DNA of 64,000 nucleotides, taken from positions 1 to 64,000 of the forward strand of contig CAIVVT010000056.1 in assembly GCA_903909435.1 (NCBI GenBank), read 5' to 3'. Positions within the stretch are counted from its first letter, which is position 1, and every line of letters starts with the position of its first letter. The DNA comes from an uncultured Acidobacteriia bacterium (GTDB lineage: Bacteria; Acidobacteriota; Terriglobia; Bryobacterales; Bryobacteraceae). Under the pieces are notes generated by a model, which was given only the letters and a program-made list of their open reading frames with translations, ran no database searches and had not been told where the DNA came from. The position numbers were made by a program, and so were the translations under genes. This document shows, piece after piece, positions 1-8,315 of the stretch.

Positions 1-96
1 ATCAGTCATCGCTCATTCGGCTTCCGCAGCGCCGAGAACTTCATCGCAGCGATCTATCACTGCTGCGCTCAGCTGCCGTTGCCCGTCGAGCGCTAA
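1..96 (+). CDS. C-terminal end of a transposase (partial, cut by window edge)
   Basis: The frame starting at base 1 is open and ends at a TAA at 94-96, giving 31 codons. The peptide carries SHRSFGFRSAENF followed by a run ending LPLPVER. This resembles from memory the C-terminal tail of ISL3-type transposases, where a basic GFR segment and a short helix precede the stop. Only the tail lies inside the window, so the DDE core cannot be seen. The degenerate CRISPR repeat begins five bases after the stop, so a mobile element appears to abut the distal end of the array. The family assignment is tentative, and a chance open frame of 31 codons is possible. Confidence 0.4.
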   Translation: MSHRSFGFRSAENFIAAIYHCCAQLPLPVER

Positions 97-100
97 TTAC

Positions 101-127
101 ACTTTTGGGACAGGAGCCGATAAACTC
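101..127 (+). repeat. Degenerate terminal CRISPR repeat
   Basis: The last nine bases, GATAAACTC, match the 3' end of the array repeat exactly, while the 5' two thirds has decayed. The next 30 bases (128-157) lie before the first perfect repeat and have exactly spacer length. This supports a 35th, decayed repeat and marks the transposase-side end as the old end of the array. Confidence 0.75.
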
Positions 128-157
128 ATCGATAGGTTGGTGTACGCGATCAACTAC

Positions 158-2398
158 GCTTTGGCTGGTTGGGAATCGCCTCTTTGATAAACTCACGCCA
201 CCAACCATTACCCGCATTGTATATGCTTTGGCTGGTTGGGAATCGCCTCTTTGATAAACTCGCGCGAGTACCGCGCCTCCACGATTGCGACGCTTTGGCT
301 GGTTGGGAATCGCCTCTTTGATAAACTCCAGTACCCCTGTCTTGTAGGCAGCGTTTGCGCTTTGGCTGGTTGGGAATCGCCTCTTTGATAAACTCCTATT
401 TTTGCGGTGGGAAGCGCCGGAGCGTGCTTTGGCTGGTTGGGAATCGCCTCTTTGATAAACTCGACATGAAGTTCGTCCCGCAACTAATCGAGGCTTTGGC
501 TGGTTGGGAATCGCCTCTTTGATAAACTCCTTCGGGCAGCCTTGCCGATCACAGCGAGGGCTTTGGCTGGTTGGGAATCGCCTCTTTGATAAACTCGCTC
601 AATGCCGTTGCCCGGTTTCTTGGCCGGCTTTGGCTGGTTGGGAATCGCCTCTTTGATAAACTCTCCAAAGTTTGAAACCGTGGATCCCCTCAAGCTTTGG
701 CTGGTTGGGAATCGCCTCTTTGATAAACTCATCTCGAGCGCGCTTTACATTGGCATCGGGCTTTGGCTGGTTGGGAATCGCCTCTTTGATAAACTCTCTC
801 AATGGTGGCCATCGCAGTATTGTCCTGCTTTGGCTGGTTGGGAATCGCCTCTTTGATAAACTCGAGCTGCGGAACGCACTGTGCTGTGTATATGCTTTGG
901 CTGGTTGGGAATCGCCTCTTTGATAAACTCCCGCCACCCAGCAAGCCCATCGCCCCGGCGCTTTGGCTGGTTGGGAATCGCCTCTTTGATAAACTCCCAA
1001 GGCCTGGTTTATCGGCTTCTCCGATTGCTTTGGCTGGTTGGGAATCGCCTCTTTGATAAACTCGCCGATCTTGCAGTTATTGGTGGGTCCGGCGCTTTGG
1101 CTGGTTGGGAATCGCCTCTTTGATAAACTCGGTCTTGTTGAATCAACTCCTGCAAATAGGCTTTGGCTGGTTGGGAATCGCCTCTTTGATAAACTCCGTC
1201 ACGGGAGTCTCCCCGGCTCAGTCCCTGCTTTGGCTGGTTGGGAATCGCCTCTTTGATAAACTCGTATCACAGTTGTAATAAATGACCCGCTCGGCTTTGG
1301 CTGGTTGGGAATCGCCTCTTTGATAAACTCACAGCACACCTATGCCATGGCTGTGACTGGGCTTTGGCTGGTTGGGAATCGCCTCTTTGATAAACTCGCG
1401 TACGCGGAGACAAAGCCACAGGCAGAGCTTTGGCTGGTTGGGAATCGCCTCTTTGATAAACTCTGCGCGCCAGCATCAGGTTGTGTGTCTTGGGCTTTGG
1501 CTGGTTGGGAATCGCCTCTTTGATAAACTCTTCACCGTGCGTCTCCCCGATGAACTCTACGCTTTGGCTGGTTGGGAATCGCCTCTTTGATAAACTCGTG
1601 ATTGCGTAAGGCGAGGGAACGACTCGGCTTTGGCTGGTTGGGAATCGCCTCTTTGATAAACTCCTCTGAGTGCGCTTCATCCGAAGATTGGGAGCTTTGG
1701 CTGGTTGGGAATCGCCTCTTTGATAAACTCTCCAGAGCGCTCCGTAAGGTCGCAGAGCACGCTTTGGCTGGTTGGGAATCGCCTCTTTGATAAACTCATC
1801 GAAGTATGTGCTATGGCACTTGTTGTTGCTTTGGCTGGTTGGGAATCGCCTCTTTGATAAACTCACGGATCAGCGCGAACAGCGCCGCGACTAGGCTTTG
1901 GCTGGTTGGGAATCGCCTCTTTGATAAACTCGCAGACGTTGAAATACCTCATACACTGCTGGCTTTGGCTGGTTGGGAATCGCCTCTTTGATAAACTCTG
2001 ACAGAGCAGACGAGCGCAGATGGCCACTGCTTTGGCTGGTTGGGAATCGCCTCTTTGATAAACTCCTTGAGTTTGGCGACTCTCCAGCGACCAGGCTTTG
2101 GCTGGTTGGGAATCGCCTCTTTGATAAACTCAAGTACGTGTCGTTGCAGCGCTCGAACAGAGCTTTGGCTGGTTGGGAATCGCCTCTTTGATAAACTCCA
2201 TGAGATCGTCCACCACGATGCGGCGTAGGCTTTGGCTGGTTGGGAATCGCCTCTTTGATAAACTCAGTACGCACTAACACACCAATCCTTCCGGGCTTTG
2301 GCTGGTTGGGAATCGCCTCTTTGATAAACTCGAAGGCGATTTTATGACGTGTCCAGTGTGCGCTTTGGCTGGTTGGGAATCGCCTCTTTGATAAACTC
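158..2398 (+). CRISPR. Type II-C CRISPR array, 34 perfect repeats
   Basis: I count 34 identical 37-bp repeats. They start GCTTTGGCTGG, end TTTGATAAACTC, and begin at 158, 225, 292 and so on to 2362. The 33 spacers between them are 29 or 30 bp, with no duplicates noticed. Strand is set by pairing with the anti-repeat at 6892-6929. The repeat 5' end GCTTTG pairs with CAAAGT to form the lower stem, a short bulge follows, and the repeat 3' half forms a near-perfect upper stem. This makes the plus strand the crRNA strand, running towards cas2. The decayed repeat is at the left, so by identity decay the young, spacer-acquiring end is probably the cas2 side, which is downstream in transcription. Each repeat ends with TGATAAACT, an extended -10-like sequence. 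Confidence 0.98.
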
Positions 2399-2401
2399 CA
2401 G

Positions 2402-2435
2402 TGCCCCGTAACCCCTTGGAATTGCGGGGCATTTT
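2402..2435 (+). terminator. Probable terminator after the CRISPR array
   Basis: An inverted repeat TGCCCCG/CGGGGCA (2402-2408 and 2425-2431) with a 16-base loop is followed by TTTT on the plus strand. It sits four bases after the last repeat, where it could end pre-crRNA read on the plus strand before cas2. The T run is short. The same 51-bp gap could also hold the integration leader. Confidence 0.5.
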
Positions 2436-2449
2436 CACGTAGGCCCGGT

Positions 2450-2779
2450 TCAAAAAAGCGAGATTTGGAGTGGCGGGTCTTCCACGGGACGCCGATTTTT
2501 CCCAAAAAACACTTCCATTTTTCCGAACTGATGATCGGTAACGGCCAGGACGCGCACCTGGCCTTTCGGTGGTAGAGCCGCTTTGACATTCGCCTTGAGA
2601 GGCTCAGCGGCATCTTCGGTCGGCAGGTGCTTGGCATAGACCGAGTACTGCAGCATTGTAAACCCCTTCGACTGGAGTTTCTTCCGGAATTGCGCATATT
2701 CGCGACGCTGGTCCTTCGTCATCACCGGCAGGTCGAACATGACGAAGAGCCACATAATCCGATACCTGGAGAGAGCCAT
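2450..2779 (-). CDS. cas2: CRISPR-associated endonuclease Cas2
   Basis: A protein of 109 residues, slightly longer than minimal Cas2. The N-terminal strand ends in FVMFDLPV with the conserved Asp of the ferredoxin-like fold, followed by the basic helix RREYAQFRKKL. Its family role is as the structural dimer of the Cas1-Cas2 integrase that inserts new spacers. It is the last gene of the cas9-cas1-cas2 operon, starting 6 bp after the cas1 stop. It lies 51 bp from the array, pointing towards it. No cas4 or csn2 is present, which is the type II-C layout. Confidence 0.95.
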   Translation of the reverse strand: MALSRYRIMWLFVMFDLPVMTKDQRREYAQFRKKLQSKGFTMLQYSVYAKHLPTEDAAEPLKANVKAALPPKGQVRVLAVTDHQFGKMEVFFGKNRRPVEDPPLQISLF

Positions 2780-2785
2780 GGGATT

Positions 2786-3688
2786 TCACTCGTCGGGTTG
2801 CTCCGGGACCGCCTTCAGTTCCGGTAGCCACAGTTTCTCGCGCTCGCCCATCACCACAGCGGCGAGGCTCTGGGCGAGCCGCACCAAAATGTCGGGCAAC
2901 GTCCGCTCCTCATCCTCGACTACGTATCGGGACAGCAGCCCCGCAATCAGTTTGTGCTTCGTCTCCGCCGTGAGTTCAGGTTTCTTTTCAGCGTGGACAA
3001 TCAAGTCCACCAATGGGCGGAACGGTTCCATCAGGTCGTCCGCCAGTCCGAATGGATTGGCAGCGTTGGAGTGGAACAAGCTGAAGCTCGGATGCAGGCC
3101 GGCGCCGCAAATCGAGCGGGCCGTGATCGAACGGAGCACGGCATAGCCGTAGTTCAGCAGGTGGTTGCGGGTGTCTTCTTCGTCGCGCCGCCTGAACGTG
3201 CCGTCTTCGAACAGGCGCGACCAGTAGCGCCGGGCTGCGCGCGCCTCCACATTGTCGGGATCGCCGGAACGAACGCGCCCGATGAGTGCCCGCAAGCCCT
3301 CGTCCGAGCCTGTTGCGCGCTCCAGTGCTACCGCCTGTGAGCGGACCTTCGCCCGGACTACCGACTGCCAAAGACGCTTCTTCTTCGCTTCCCCCATGTC
3401 GGCCTGCCGGCGGAAACGCTCGGCCTGCGCGTGGTGTGCGTCGAGGGGCAGAACCATTGAAGCCGGCTGAAACTTCTCGTCGCACGTGACTAGCAGCGCG
3501 CCCGCCTTGGCGAGTTCGCTGAGCACGGCCTGAGTGAGCGAGACCTGACGATGGCCAATCACGACAGCGGCCAGTTCTTCGCACGGAATCGCCGCGCATT
3601 CCACGCCGCCAGACTCGACTATCAGCAGGCCGTTGCGGATACTGAGTCGCGCCGGTTGCTCGGAGATGTCGAGCACCCGGTCAGTCAT
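2786..3688 (-). CDS. cas1: CRISPR-associated endonuclease Cas1
   Basis: A protein of 300 residues, normal for type II Cas1, the catalytic integrase subunit for spacer acquisition. The N-terminal half is the beta-rich domain (VLDISEQPARLSIRNGLLIV). The helical catalytic domain shows the expected metal-ligand regions: VEARAARRYW with Glu, PSFSLFHSNAANPFG with His, and LADDLMEPFRP with the acidic pair. Its start overlaps the cas9 stop by 8 bp, so the two are translationally coupled. No sign of decay is seen. Confidence 0.97.
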   Translation of the reverse strand: MTDRVLDISEQPARLSIRNGLLIVESGGVECAAIPCEELAAVVIGHRQVSLTQAVLSELAKAGALLVTCDEKFQPASMVLPLDAHHAQAERFRRQADMGEAKKKRLWQSVVRAKVRSQAVALERATGSDEGLRALIGRVRSGDPDNVEARAARRYWSRLFEDGTFRRRDEEDTRNHLLNYGYAVLRSITARSICGAGLHPSFSLFHSNAANPFGLADDLMEPFRPLVDLIVHAEKKPELTAETKHKLIAGLLSRYVVEDEERTLPDILVRLAQSLAAVVMGEREKLWLPELKAVPEQPDE

Positions 3689-6600
3689 TGGCGGAGATGA
3701 GCTCGCCCAAGTGGGTGACTAGTACTTTGCGCGCACCGCCCGCCCCGAACATAGAGTTCACGGTCGGCTCCCAATGGTCGTGCGCCTTCTTTATTTCATC
3801 CTTCTTGCGAGCGTCTACTGCCGCGCTGAGGAAGATCCTTCCGTTCTTATCTACGGTGTGTACTTTCCAAATGCGCGGAACCGCGTCACCTGGGCGTTTG
3901 CCTTCCACCATGTCCCCATCACTCAAGGTGCAGAGGAAATGCATGCCCGGGCCATGTTCCCGCTGGACTACGGGTAGACCCTGACGTTTCCTCTCGAATG
4001 CTTCGAGCATTGTCACCGTCGAGAAAACATACCGTTTGACGCTGTCTTTCGTATCCATCTCCGCAACTATAGCGGCGTGATGGTTCGATCCCGAGGAGAC
4101 GAATCTCTCCCGCCCCTGCTTGCCAATCGGGACAACGCTCTTAACCTCGCGCACTCGCACGCGCTTGATCGGCACGCTGCCACCGTGCCTTGTGTGCAGC
4201 ACTGGCCAATTGTTCTGAAACTTATTACCTCCGCCGCCCAACTCCTCGGCCTTGGCCATCACCGCTTCGCGCACTCGAACATCGACAATGACTTCAGCGG
4301 CTGCTCGCGTACCTAGCTTAACCACAGGGACCCGAAGATGGACGTACTCCTTCTCCACCGGCGTGCCCTTTTTGTCAATTTCTACGGCGTATTTGCGTGG
4401 TCGGCTATACAGAGTGTCTTTATGCAGCGGCCCGGCGAGCTTCCGCGCCGGACGGTGCGAGACCTGGATCGCCTCGATACTCATGCGAGCGGCTTCCGCG
4501 AAGTCCACCCACGGCACGGGCAGGATTATCTTGCGGCGGAAGAGCCGATCGGCTTCGCCCGCCGCGTTGGCGAGATCCCGCACCATTTTCGAAGAGGTCA
4601 GCGCGATGGTGAGCGCGTCCACGGCATGGTGGCGGTGATCGTCGCGGGACTTCTCCGGCTTGCCCACCGGATTGAGAATCTGATTCAGATCCCAGGCCTT
4701 GCGCAGCTTGGCGGTCACCTGTCCCGCGCAGGCGAACACGCGACGGTTGCCTTCCGCGTCCACCTCGCCGCCATACAGCACGCCGAGGTAGCGGCAGGCG
4801 AGCTTCGAGGCGTAGCGGGTCTCTTGCAGTTGACGCTGGGTGAACTCGGCGAGCAGCGAATCGGGCTCCGACAGTTCCATGCTGAAGCGGCGCAGCTTCC
4901 GGCCCACTTCGAAGCGGGAATCGAAGCCGTTTACTAGCGCAATCATACGGTCGTAACGTTCGACATCACTCTCATGCAGCCACTCGTGCGGCGTTCGGTT
5001 GCCTTTTTCCATGTTGGCGGAGCGGTAGGCGAGCACCTTGTTGAGGTACGAATCATCGAGCGAGCGCGAACGCGGGATGATGTGCTCGACATCCACGCTG
5101 GGATGCTCGCCGAACACATCGACGAAGCCGTACTTGCGATCGGTGTAGGGGCAATGCCAGTTGGACTCCATCGCCAGCAAGTACTTCTCGATATCGGTGC
5201 CGCGCGGGTTGGAGTAGCGCACGGAATCGTGCCTCTGAAGCTCCTCCACCGCAAGCTGCCGCAGTTTCTCGCGGTCCCGGTTGCGGCCAGTCTCCAGTTG
5301 CCGTTCCTTCTTCGACCTCTTCAGATCGCGTGCCAGTTCAACCTGTATGAATTCGGGCTTGCCATAGCGGCGCACGATCGCATTGACCGTCTTGCGCATC
5401 TCGGTAAGCGAGCGCAGCACGGCGGGATTGCGGATCTCTCCGAGAACGTCTTTGACGGGTGGCAGCAAGGGCAAGGGCTCGGCCACTTTACGCGATTCGA
5501 GGTATTGGGGATGAGACCGGATCGCCTCTTCCACGTTCAGCCCCTTTTCGAGGGCTGGCAGAAGTTCGCGCAAGGCTTTGAGCGAATAACGTCCATAGGC
5601 ATCAGGCAGACGCACTTTGCTGAGCTCCTCCGCGATCTCTGGCGCGAGGCACCATTTTTCGCGGGCGCACAGCTCTAGCTCTTCGTCGGTCTTGCAGCGC
5701 TTGCCGACGCCGACGTCCTCCCCGAGATCGGCTTTGGCCTCAGTCGTCAGGTGGTCCCACCAATCGCCCAGGACAGCGCGCAACCGCCCGGCCACCAGAT
5801 TCACGGGGACGTTCTTCTCGCCGCCTTCCTCGATGGTGAACTTCGAGGTTCTCGCGAAGCCCAACGCACGCCGGGCGGCCGGAATACTCAGCTTCTCGGA
5901 TTTCTCGCAAAGGTCCAGCAGCAGAGCTCGTTCATTGGCACTCAGGGTTCGGGTATTCCCATCATCGAGACCAACGCGCAGGTTGTTCACGAAGCCCAGC
6001 ACCCGGAAGCGCTGAGCATCCAGCAACCGCAATGGCGCACGTTTTTCCTCAGGTTCGAGTTCGCATTGCCCGACCAGATTCGATTGATCTTTAAGGGGCC
6101 TCTGGTGGAACATGGCATGGTGCAGTTTCGCCCGGAACTGCGCGCTGAGGATGCCCGAATGGAAGGGCTGCTGCGCGTCCCAGATTAGATTGAACTCATC
6201 CAGATACATCGATCGGTGCGTGTAGTGATCCGAGAATTCCGGCTTGTTCCGAATCGAAGTGACGCGGGGATCGAGCGAAGCCATGTATTCGCCCAGCGTG
6301 CGCTTGCCTGCGGCTTCGATGGCGGCGCGCAGGCCTTTGATCGAGCCTTTCACTTTGCTGCGTTCCTCGGCGTCGTCCTTCTTGCCACCGGCGCGGTTGG
6401 ACAGAAAGCCCCGGCGCTGGGCCAAGTGATACAGAGCGCGCCCAAGCTCATGTTCCGTGAGCGCCTGATCGAGAGAGCGCGCGCGCAGGAAATAGGGCAC
6501 GACGGTTGTCTCCGGATAGCGGCGTTCCAGTTCGCGCTGCAGTTCGTACAGCACTTCGACGCGCGGCCCGAGGGGCAGCAGTCCCATACGCTGGAGAATG

Positions 6601-6857
6601 CGGAAGACCTTGTACAACCGCCGCTGACGCCTTTGCGTCTGGCGGCGTGCCAATCGCGCATCTCGACGTTGGGCAGAGCGTGACTCCTCCCGGCCCTCTT
6701 CTATGTCGCCCACCACTCCCGCTGGAAAGATGCGCACCCCAAGGAATGGAATCTCTTCGCCCTCGGGGTTTACGAGTGCGGTGCCAAGTGAACTGGAACC
6801 GAGATCGATCCCGAGGATCAGCCCCTTGTGGGCTTGCGGTAAAGACAGATCGGCCAT
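3681..6857 (-). CDS. cas9: Type II-C CRISPR effector nuclease Cas9
   Basis: A protein of 1058 residues, the compact size of type II-C. RuvC-I has LILGIDLGSSS with Asp18. An Arg-rich bridge helix follows at about 55-90. RuvC-II has FIQVELARDL with Glu507. HNH has DVEHIIPRSRSLDDS with the catalytic His592 and later NMEKGNRTP. RuvC-III has HHAVDA with His743 and Asp747. The C-terminal ~300 residues should carry the wedge and PAM-interacting regions. I chose the ATG at 6855-6857 because AGGAGG (plus 6866-6871) lies 8 bases upstream. The ATG at 6863 has only 2 bases of spacing. A further open frame to 6965 simply translates the tracrRNA anti-repeat. The residue before the HNH His is Glu591, whereas SpCas9 has Asp there. 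The PAM cannot be read from the sequence. Confidence 0.98.
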   Translation of the reverse strand: MADLSLPQAHKGLILGIDLGSSSLGTALVNPEGEEIPFLGVRIFPAGVVGDIEEGREESRSAQRRDARLARRQTQRRQRRLYKVFRILQRMGLLPLGPRVEVLYELQRELERRYPETTVVPYFLRARSLDQALTEHELGRALYHLAQRRGFLSNRAGGKKDDAEERSKVKGSIKGLRAAIEAAGKRTLGEYMASLDPRVTSIRNKPEFSDHYTHRSMYLDEFNLIWDAQQPFHSGILSAQFRAKLHHAMFHQRPLKDQSNLVGQCELEPEEKRAPLRLLDAQRFRVLGFVNNLRVGLDDGNTRTLSANERALLLDLCEKSEKLSIPAARRALGFARTSKFTIEEGGEKNVPVNLVAGRLRAVLGDWWDHLTTEAKADLGEDVGVGKRCKTDEELELCAREKWCLAPEIAEELSKVRLPDAYGRYSLKALRELLPALEKGLNVEEAIRSHPQYLESRKVAEPLPLLPPVKDVLGEIRNPAVLRSLTEMRKTVNAIVRRYGKPEFIQVELARDLKRSKKERQLETGRNRDREKLRQLAVEELQRHDSVRYSNPRGTDIEKYLLAMESNWHCPYTDRKYGFVDVFGEHPSVDVEHIIPRSRSLDDSYLNKVLAYRSANMEKGNRTPHEWLHESDVERYDRMIALVNGFDSRFEVGRKLRRFSMELSEPDSLLAEFTQRQLQETRYASKLACRYLGVLYGGEVDAEGNRRVFACAGQVTAKLRKAWDLNQILNPVGKPEKSRDDHRHHAVDALTIALTSSKMVRDLANAAGEADRLFRRKIILPVPWVDFAEAARMSIEAIQVSHRPARKLAGPLHKDTLYSRPRKYAVEIDKKGTPVEKEYVHLRVPVVKLGTRAAAEVIVDVRVREAVMAKAEELGGGGNKFQNNWPVLHTRHGGSVPIKRVRVREVKSVVPIGKQGRERFVSSGSNHHAAIVAEMDTKDSVKRYVFSTVTMLEAFERKRQGLPVVQREHGPGMHFLCTLSDGDMVEGKRPGDAVPRIWKVHTVDKNGRIFLSAAVDARKKDEIKKAHDHWEPTVNSMFGAGGARKVLVTHLGELISAND

Positions 6858-6885
6858 TGACATAGCCTCCTGATTTGAATAAGCT
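6857..6885 (+). promoter_or_regulatory. Predicted tracrRNA promoter
   Basis: A perfect TTGACA (6857-6862) is followed after 17 bases by TAAGCT (6880-6885), a weak -10. A start about 7 bases further falls at 6892, exactly the first base of the anti-repeat. The -35 touches the cas9 start codon on the other strand, so tracrRNA and cas9 promoters interlock. Confidence 0.6.
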
Positions 6886-6891
6886 GGCAAC

Positions 6892-7009
6892 AGTTTATCA
6901 AAGAGGCGATTGCCCGGCCGTTTCAAAGTAAGCCGGTCTTTTGTCCGGCGCAAGGCGCCGCTCATTGAGCGTCCTTAGCAAAAAAACGCCCGAATCCCGG
7001 GCGTTTTTT
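6892..7009 (+). ncRNA. tracrRNA of the type II-C system
   Basis: The anti-repeat at 6892-6929 begins with 20 bases, AGTTTATCAAAGAGGCGATT, fully complementary to the repeat 3' half. It continues with CCC, GG and CC pairs (two G-U wobbles), a bulge, and CAAAGT (6924-6929) pairing with the repeat 5' GCTTTG. Downstream is a 5-bp nexus-like hairpin GCCGG/CCGGC (6932-6949), a second hairpin CGCTC/GAGCG (6959-6971), and a terminator hairpin with a T run. This order of anti-repeat, bulge, hairpins and terminator is the canonical tracrRNA layout. It lies just upstream of cas9 on the opposite strand. Predicted length is about 118 nt. Confidence 0.92.
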
Positions 7010-7010
7010 A
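6980..7010 (+). terminator. Strong intrinsic terminator, probably bidirectional
   Basis: The stem CGCCCG (6987-6992) and CGGGCG (6998-7003) with loop AATCC is flanked by seven A on the left and six T on the right. It ends tracrRNA on the plus strand. The A run makes it work equally for the minus-strand gene that stops at 7029. Confidence 0.9.
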
Positions 7011-7028
7011 TTTCCATCGAGCCGAGTT

Positions 7029-7658
7029 TCAGTTCACCGAGCTTTCCCGCTCGGGAAGGCCCAGTTGATTCCGCCAGGAGAACGTTGTCCCGTCCATCAA
7101 CACTTCGAGTAGTTCCACGCGCTCGACGTAGACGCGCGGTCCGACACAGCGTTTGAGTTCGCGAGCGAGTTCATCGGCGGTTGCATTGAAGCTCTTCCAG
7201 TCGACCTTCTCCGGCGCCCAGGGCTCATGCTCGTCGTACACGGCTTGCCACGCCTTGAAGCGCGCCACCAATTCCTCGGGAAGAGGCAGGTATTTGTAAT
7301 CGACCATGCCACCCGCCCGCCGCGAGCCAGGGAACGGCACTGACCAAATCCCGCTGCTGCACCATTCCGGCCAAACGCGCAGGAAATCATCGTAGCGGGC
7401 GAAGAACGACACCTCCATCGCGAGCCACAATCGCCGCGCCTCCGACAGCGAGAGTCGTGGGAACTCCGTGTGGAACTGGTCCTCCTCGCAGATATCCTCT
7501 TGCCAAAACATCATCCACGCTCGCGGGTGAGCGGGCGTAAACCCCTCATTTGCACCGGTCAAGGCGGCGAACTCTTCCGGGGGGACGTACCTGTATTGGG
7601 GCAGCTCGATTCGGGTGGCCCCGTCTGGCGCGGCAGGTTTTTCATTCAGACCGCTCAT
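7029..7658 (-). CDS. Hypothetical protein, 209 residues
   Basis: I do not recognise a family. The protein is soluble, with no signal peptide or membrane segment, and rich in Trp, Glu and Pro. Notable stretches are WMMFWQEDICEEDQFHTEFP, WLAMEVSFFARYDDFLRVWP and a C-terminal GTTFSWRNQLGLPERE. The reading frame also has a GTG at 7661, one codon earlier than the ATG chosen here. AAAGG lies 9 bases before the ATG. It follows the DUF4236 gene by about 12 bp on the same strand, so the two are probably cotranscribed. The transcript would end at the terminator at 6980-7010. It abuts the CRISPR locus, but nothing links it to immunity. Confidence 0.7.
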   Translation of the reverse strand: MSGLNEKPAAPDGATRIELPQYRYVPPEEFAALTGANEGFTPAHPRAWMMFWQEDICEEDQFHTEFPRLSLSEARRLWLAMEVSFFARYDDFLRVWPEWCSSGIWSVPFPGSRRAGGMVDYKYLPLPEELVARFKAWQAVYDEHEPWAPEKVDWKSFNATADELARELKRCVGPRVYVERVELLEVLMDGTTFSWRNQLGLPERESSVN

Positions 7659-7670
7659 CACGGCAAACCT

Positions 7671-7964
7671 TTAGTGCCGCGACGCCATCGCGACGACCAT
7701 CAGCACGACGAAGATGGCGATGCCGATGAGCACGCCGACGCCGAGCGCGCGCTGGTACTCCTCGGGCGTGTGGCCGTCCTCGCCGGGCTTTGCATAGTTG
7801 CGCTGGGAGATGCCCGTGCCGGGGATGCCGACGCTGGAGTAGCGCCGGCCTTTCGCATCCACACCCACTTTCAGACCCTTCGGTCCTACGCTCACGCCGA
7901 CGCCCGACTTGCTCAAGTTGATACGAAAGCCTGGCGCGATCCGGATCGACTTCTGGAATCGCAT
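7671..7964 (-). CDS. DUF4236 domain small membrane protein
   Basis: A protein of 97 residues. Residues 1-55 match the DUF4236 pattern: basic FQKSIRIAPGFRINLSKSG, then Gly-rich repeats ending SSVGIPGTGISQR. Residues about 72-94 form one hydrophobic helix (VGVLIGIAIFVVLMVVAMA) at the C-terminus, which would anchor it in the inner membrane. DUF4236 has no known function, and the domain occurs widely as a short N-terminal module. It is first in a probable two-gene unit with the 209-residue hypothetical protein. Confidence 0.8.
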   Translation of the reverse strand: MRFQKSIRIAPGFRINLSKSGVGVSVGPKGLKVGVDAKGRRYSSVGIPGTGISQRNYAKPGEDGHTPEEYQRALGVGVLIGIAIFVVLMVVAMASRH

Positions 7965-8065
7965 TCCTGCATTCTACGCCTCACGCCGAGCGCCGTCTGT
8001 TCTCATGGCTGTTTCCACGAAGGACCAATAGCGGGGGATGGGGCGATCGCGAAAGCCAATCTAGC

Positions 8066-8160
8066 GTCGCCCCCCGTGCGGGGGCGTGGATTGAAACGTC
8101 GGGCGTAGCGTGAAGAACGACGGGCGGGGCGTTGCCTCCCCGCGGGGGGTGGATTGCAAC
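8066..8160 (+). CRISPR. Decayed type I-C-like mini-array (two, possibly three repeats)
   Basis: Bases 8066-8097 are a 32-bp sequence starting GTCGCCCCCC and ending GGATTGAAAC, essentially the well-known type I-C repeat with a C-run/G-run hairpin. After a 33-bp gap, 8131-8160 is a decayed 30-bp copy ending GGATTGCAAC. After another gap of exactly 33 bp, a much weaker copy may begin at 8194 (GCGTGGA is kept). Progressive decay with constant spacing fits a relic array read left to right. No type I cas gene lies in the window. Confidence 0.8.
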
Positions 8161-8315
8161 GGACCGCACGGCGATTGCACGCTCTGGAAGTGCGTTCGCG
8201 TCCGGCGCGGAGCGCGTGGAGGACTCTGTTGCTCGTACCTCCCAGGTTGGATCGGGCGAAGCGACTCGGGTCTAAAGTCCGGTTGCCGGGAGGATGGCGA
8301 AACCGCGCGGGGGAA

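Noticed and set aside
1812-1830. TGGCAC followed by TTGCT resembling a sigma-54 promoter
   Set aside because: It lies across a CRISPR spacer-repeat junction and the spacing is one base off.
208-2228. Many open frames of 60-200 codons within the array on both strands
   Set aside because: They repeat the same translated CRISPR repeat with spacer-coded inserts and have no independent features.
6858-6965. Extra 36 N-terminal codons for cas9
   Set aside because: They translate the tracrRNA anti-repeat and hairpins. AGGAGG is optimally spaced for the ATG at 6857.
8194-8227. Third type I-C repeat as a firm feature
   Set aside because: The 33-bp spacing fits, but only about 60 % of bases match in very GC-rich DNA, so it is mentioned only as possible.
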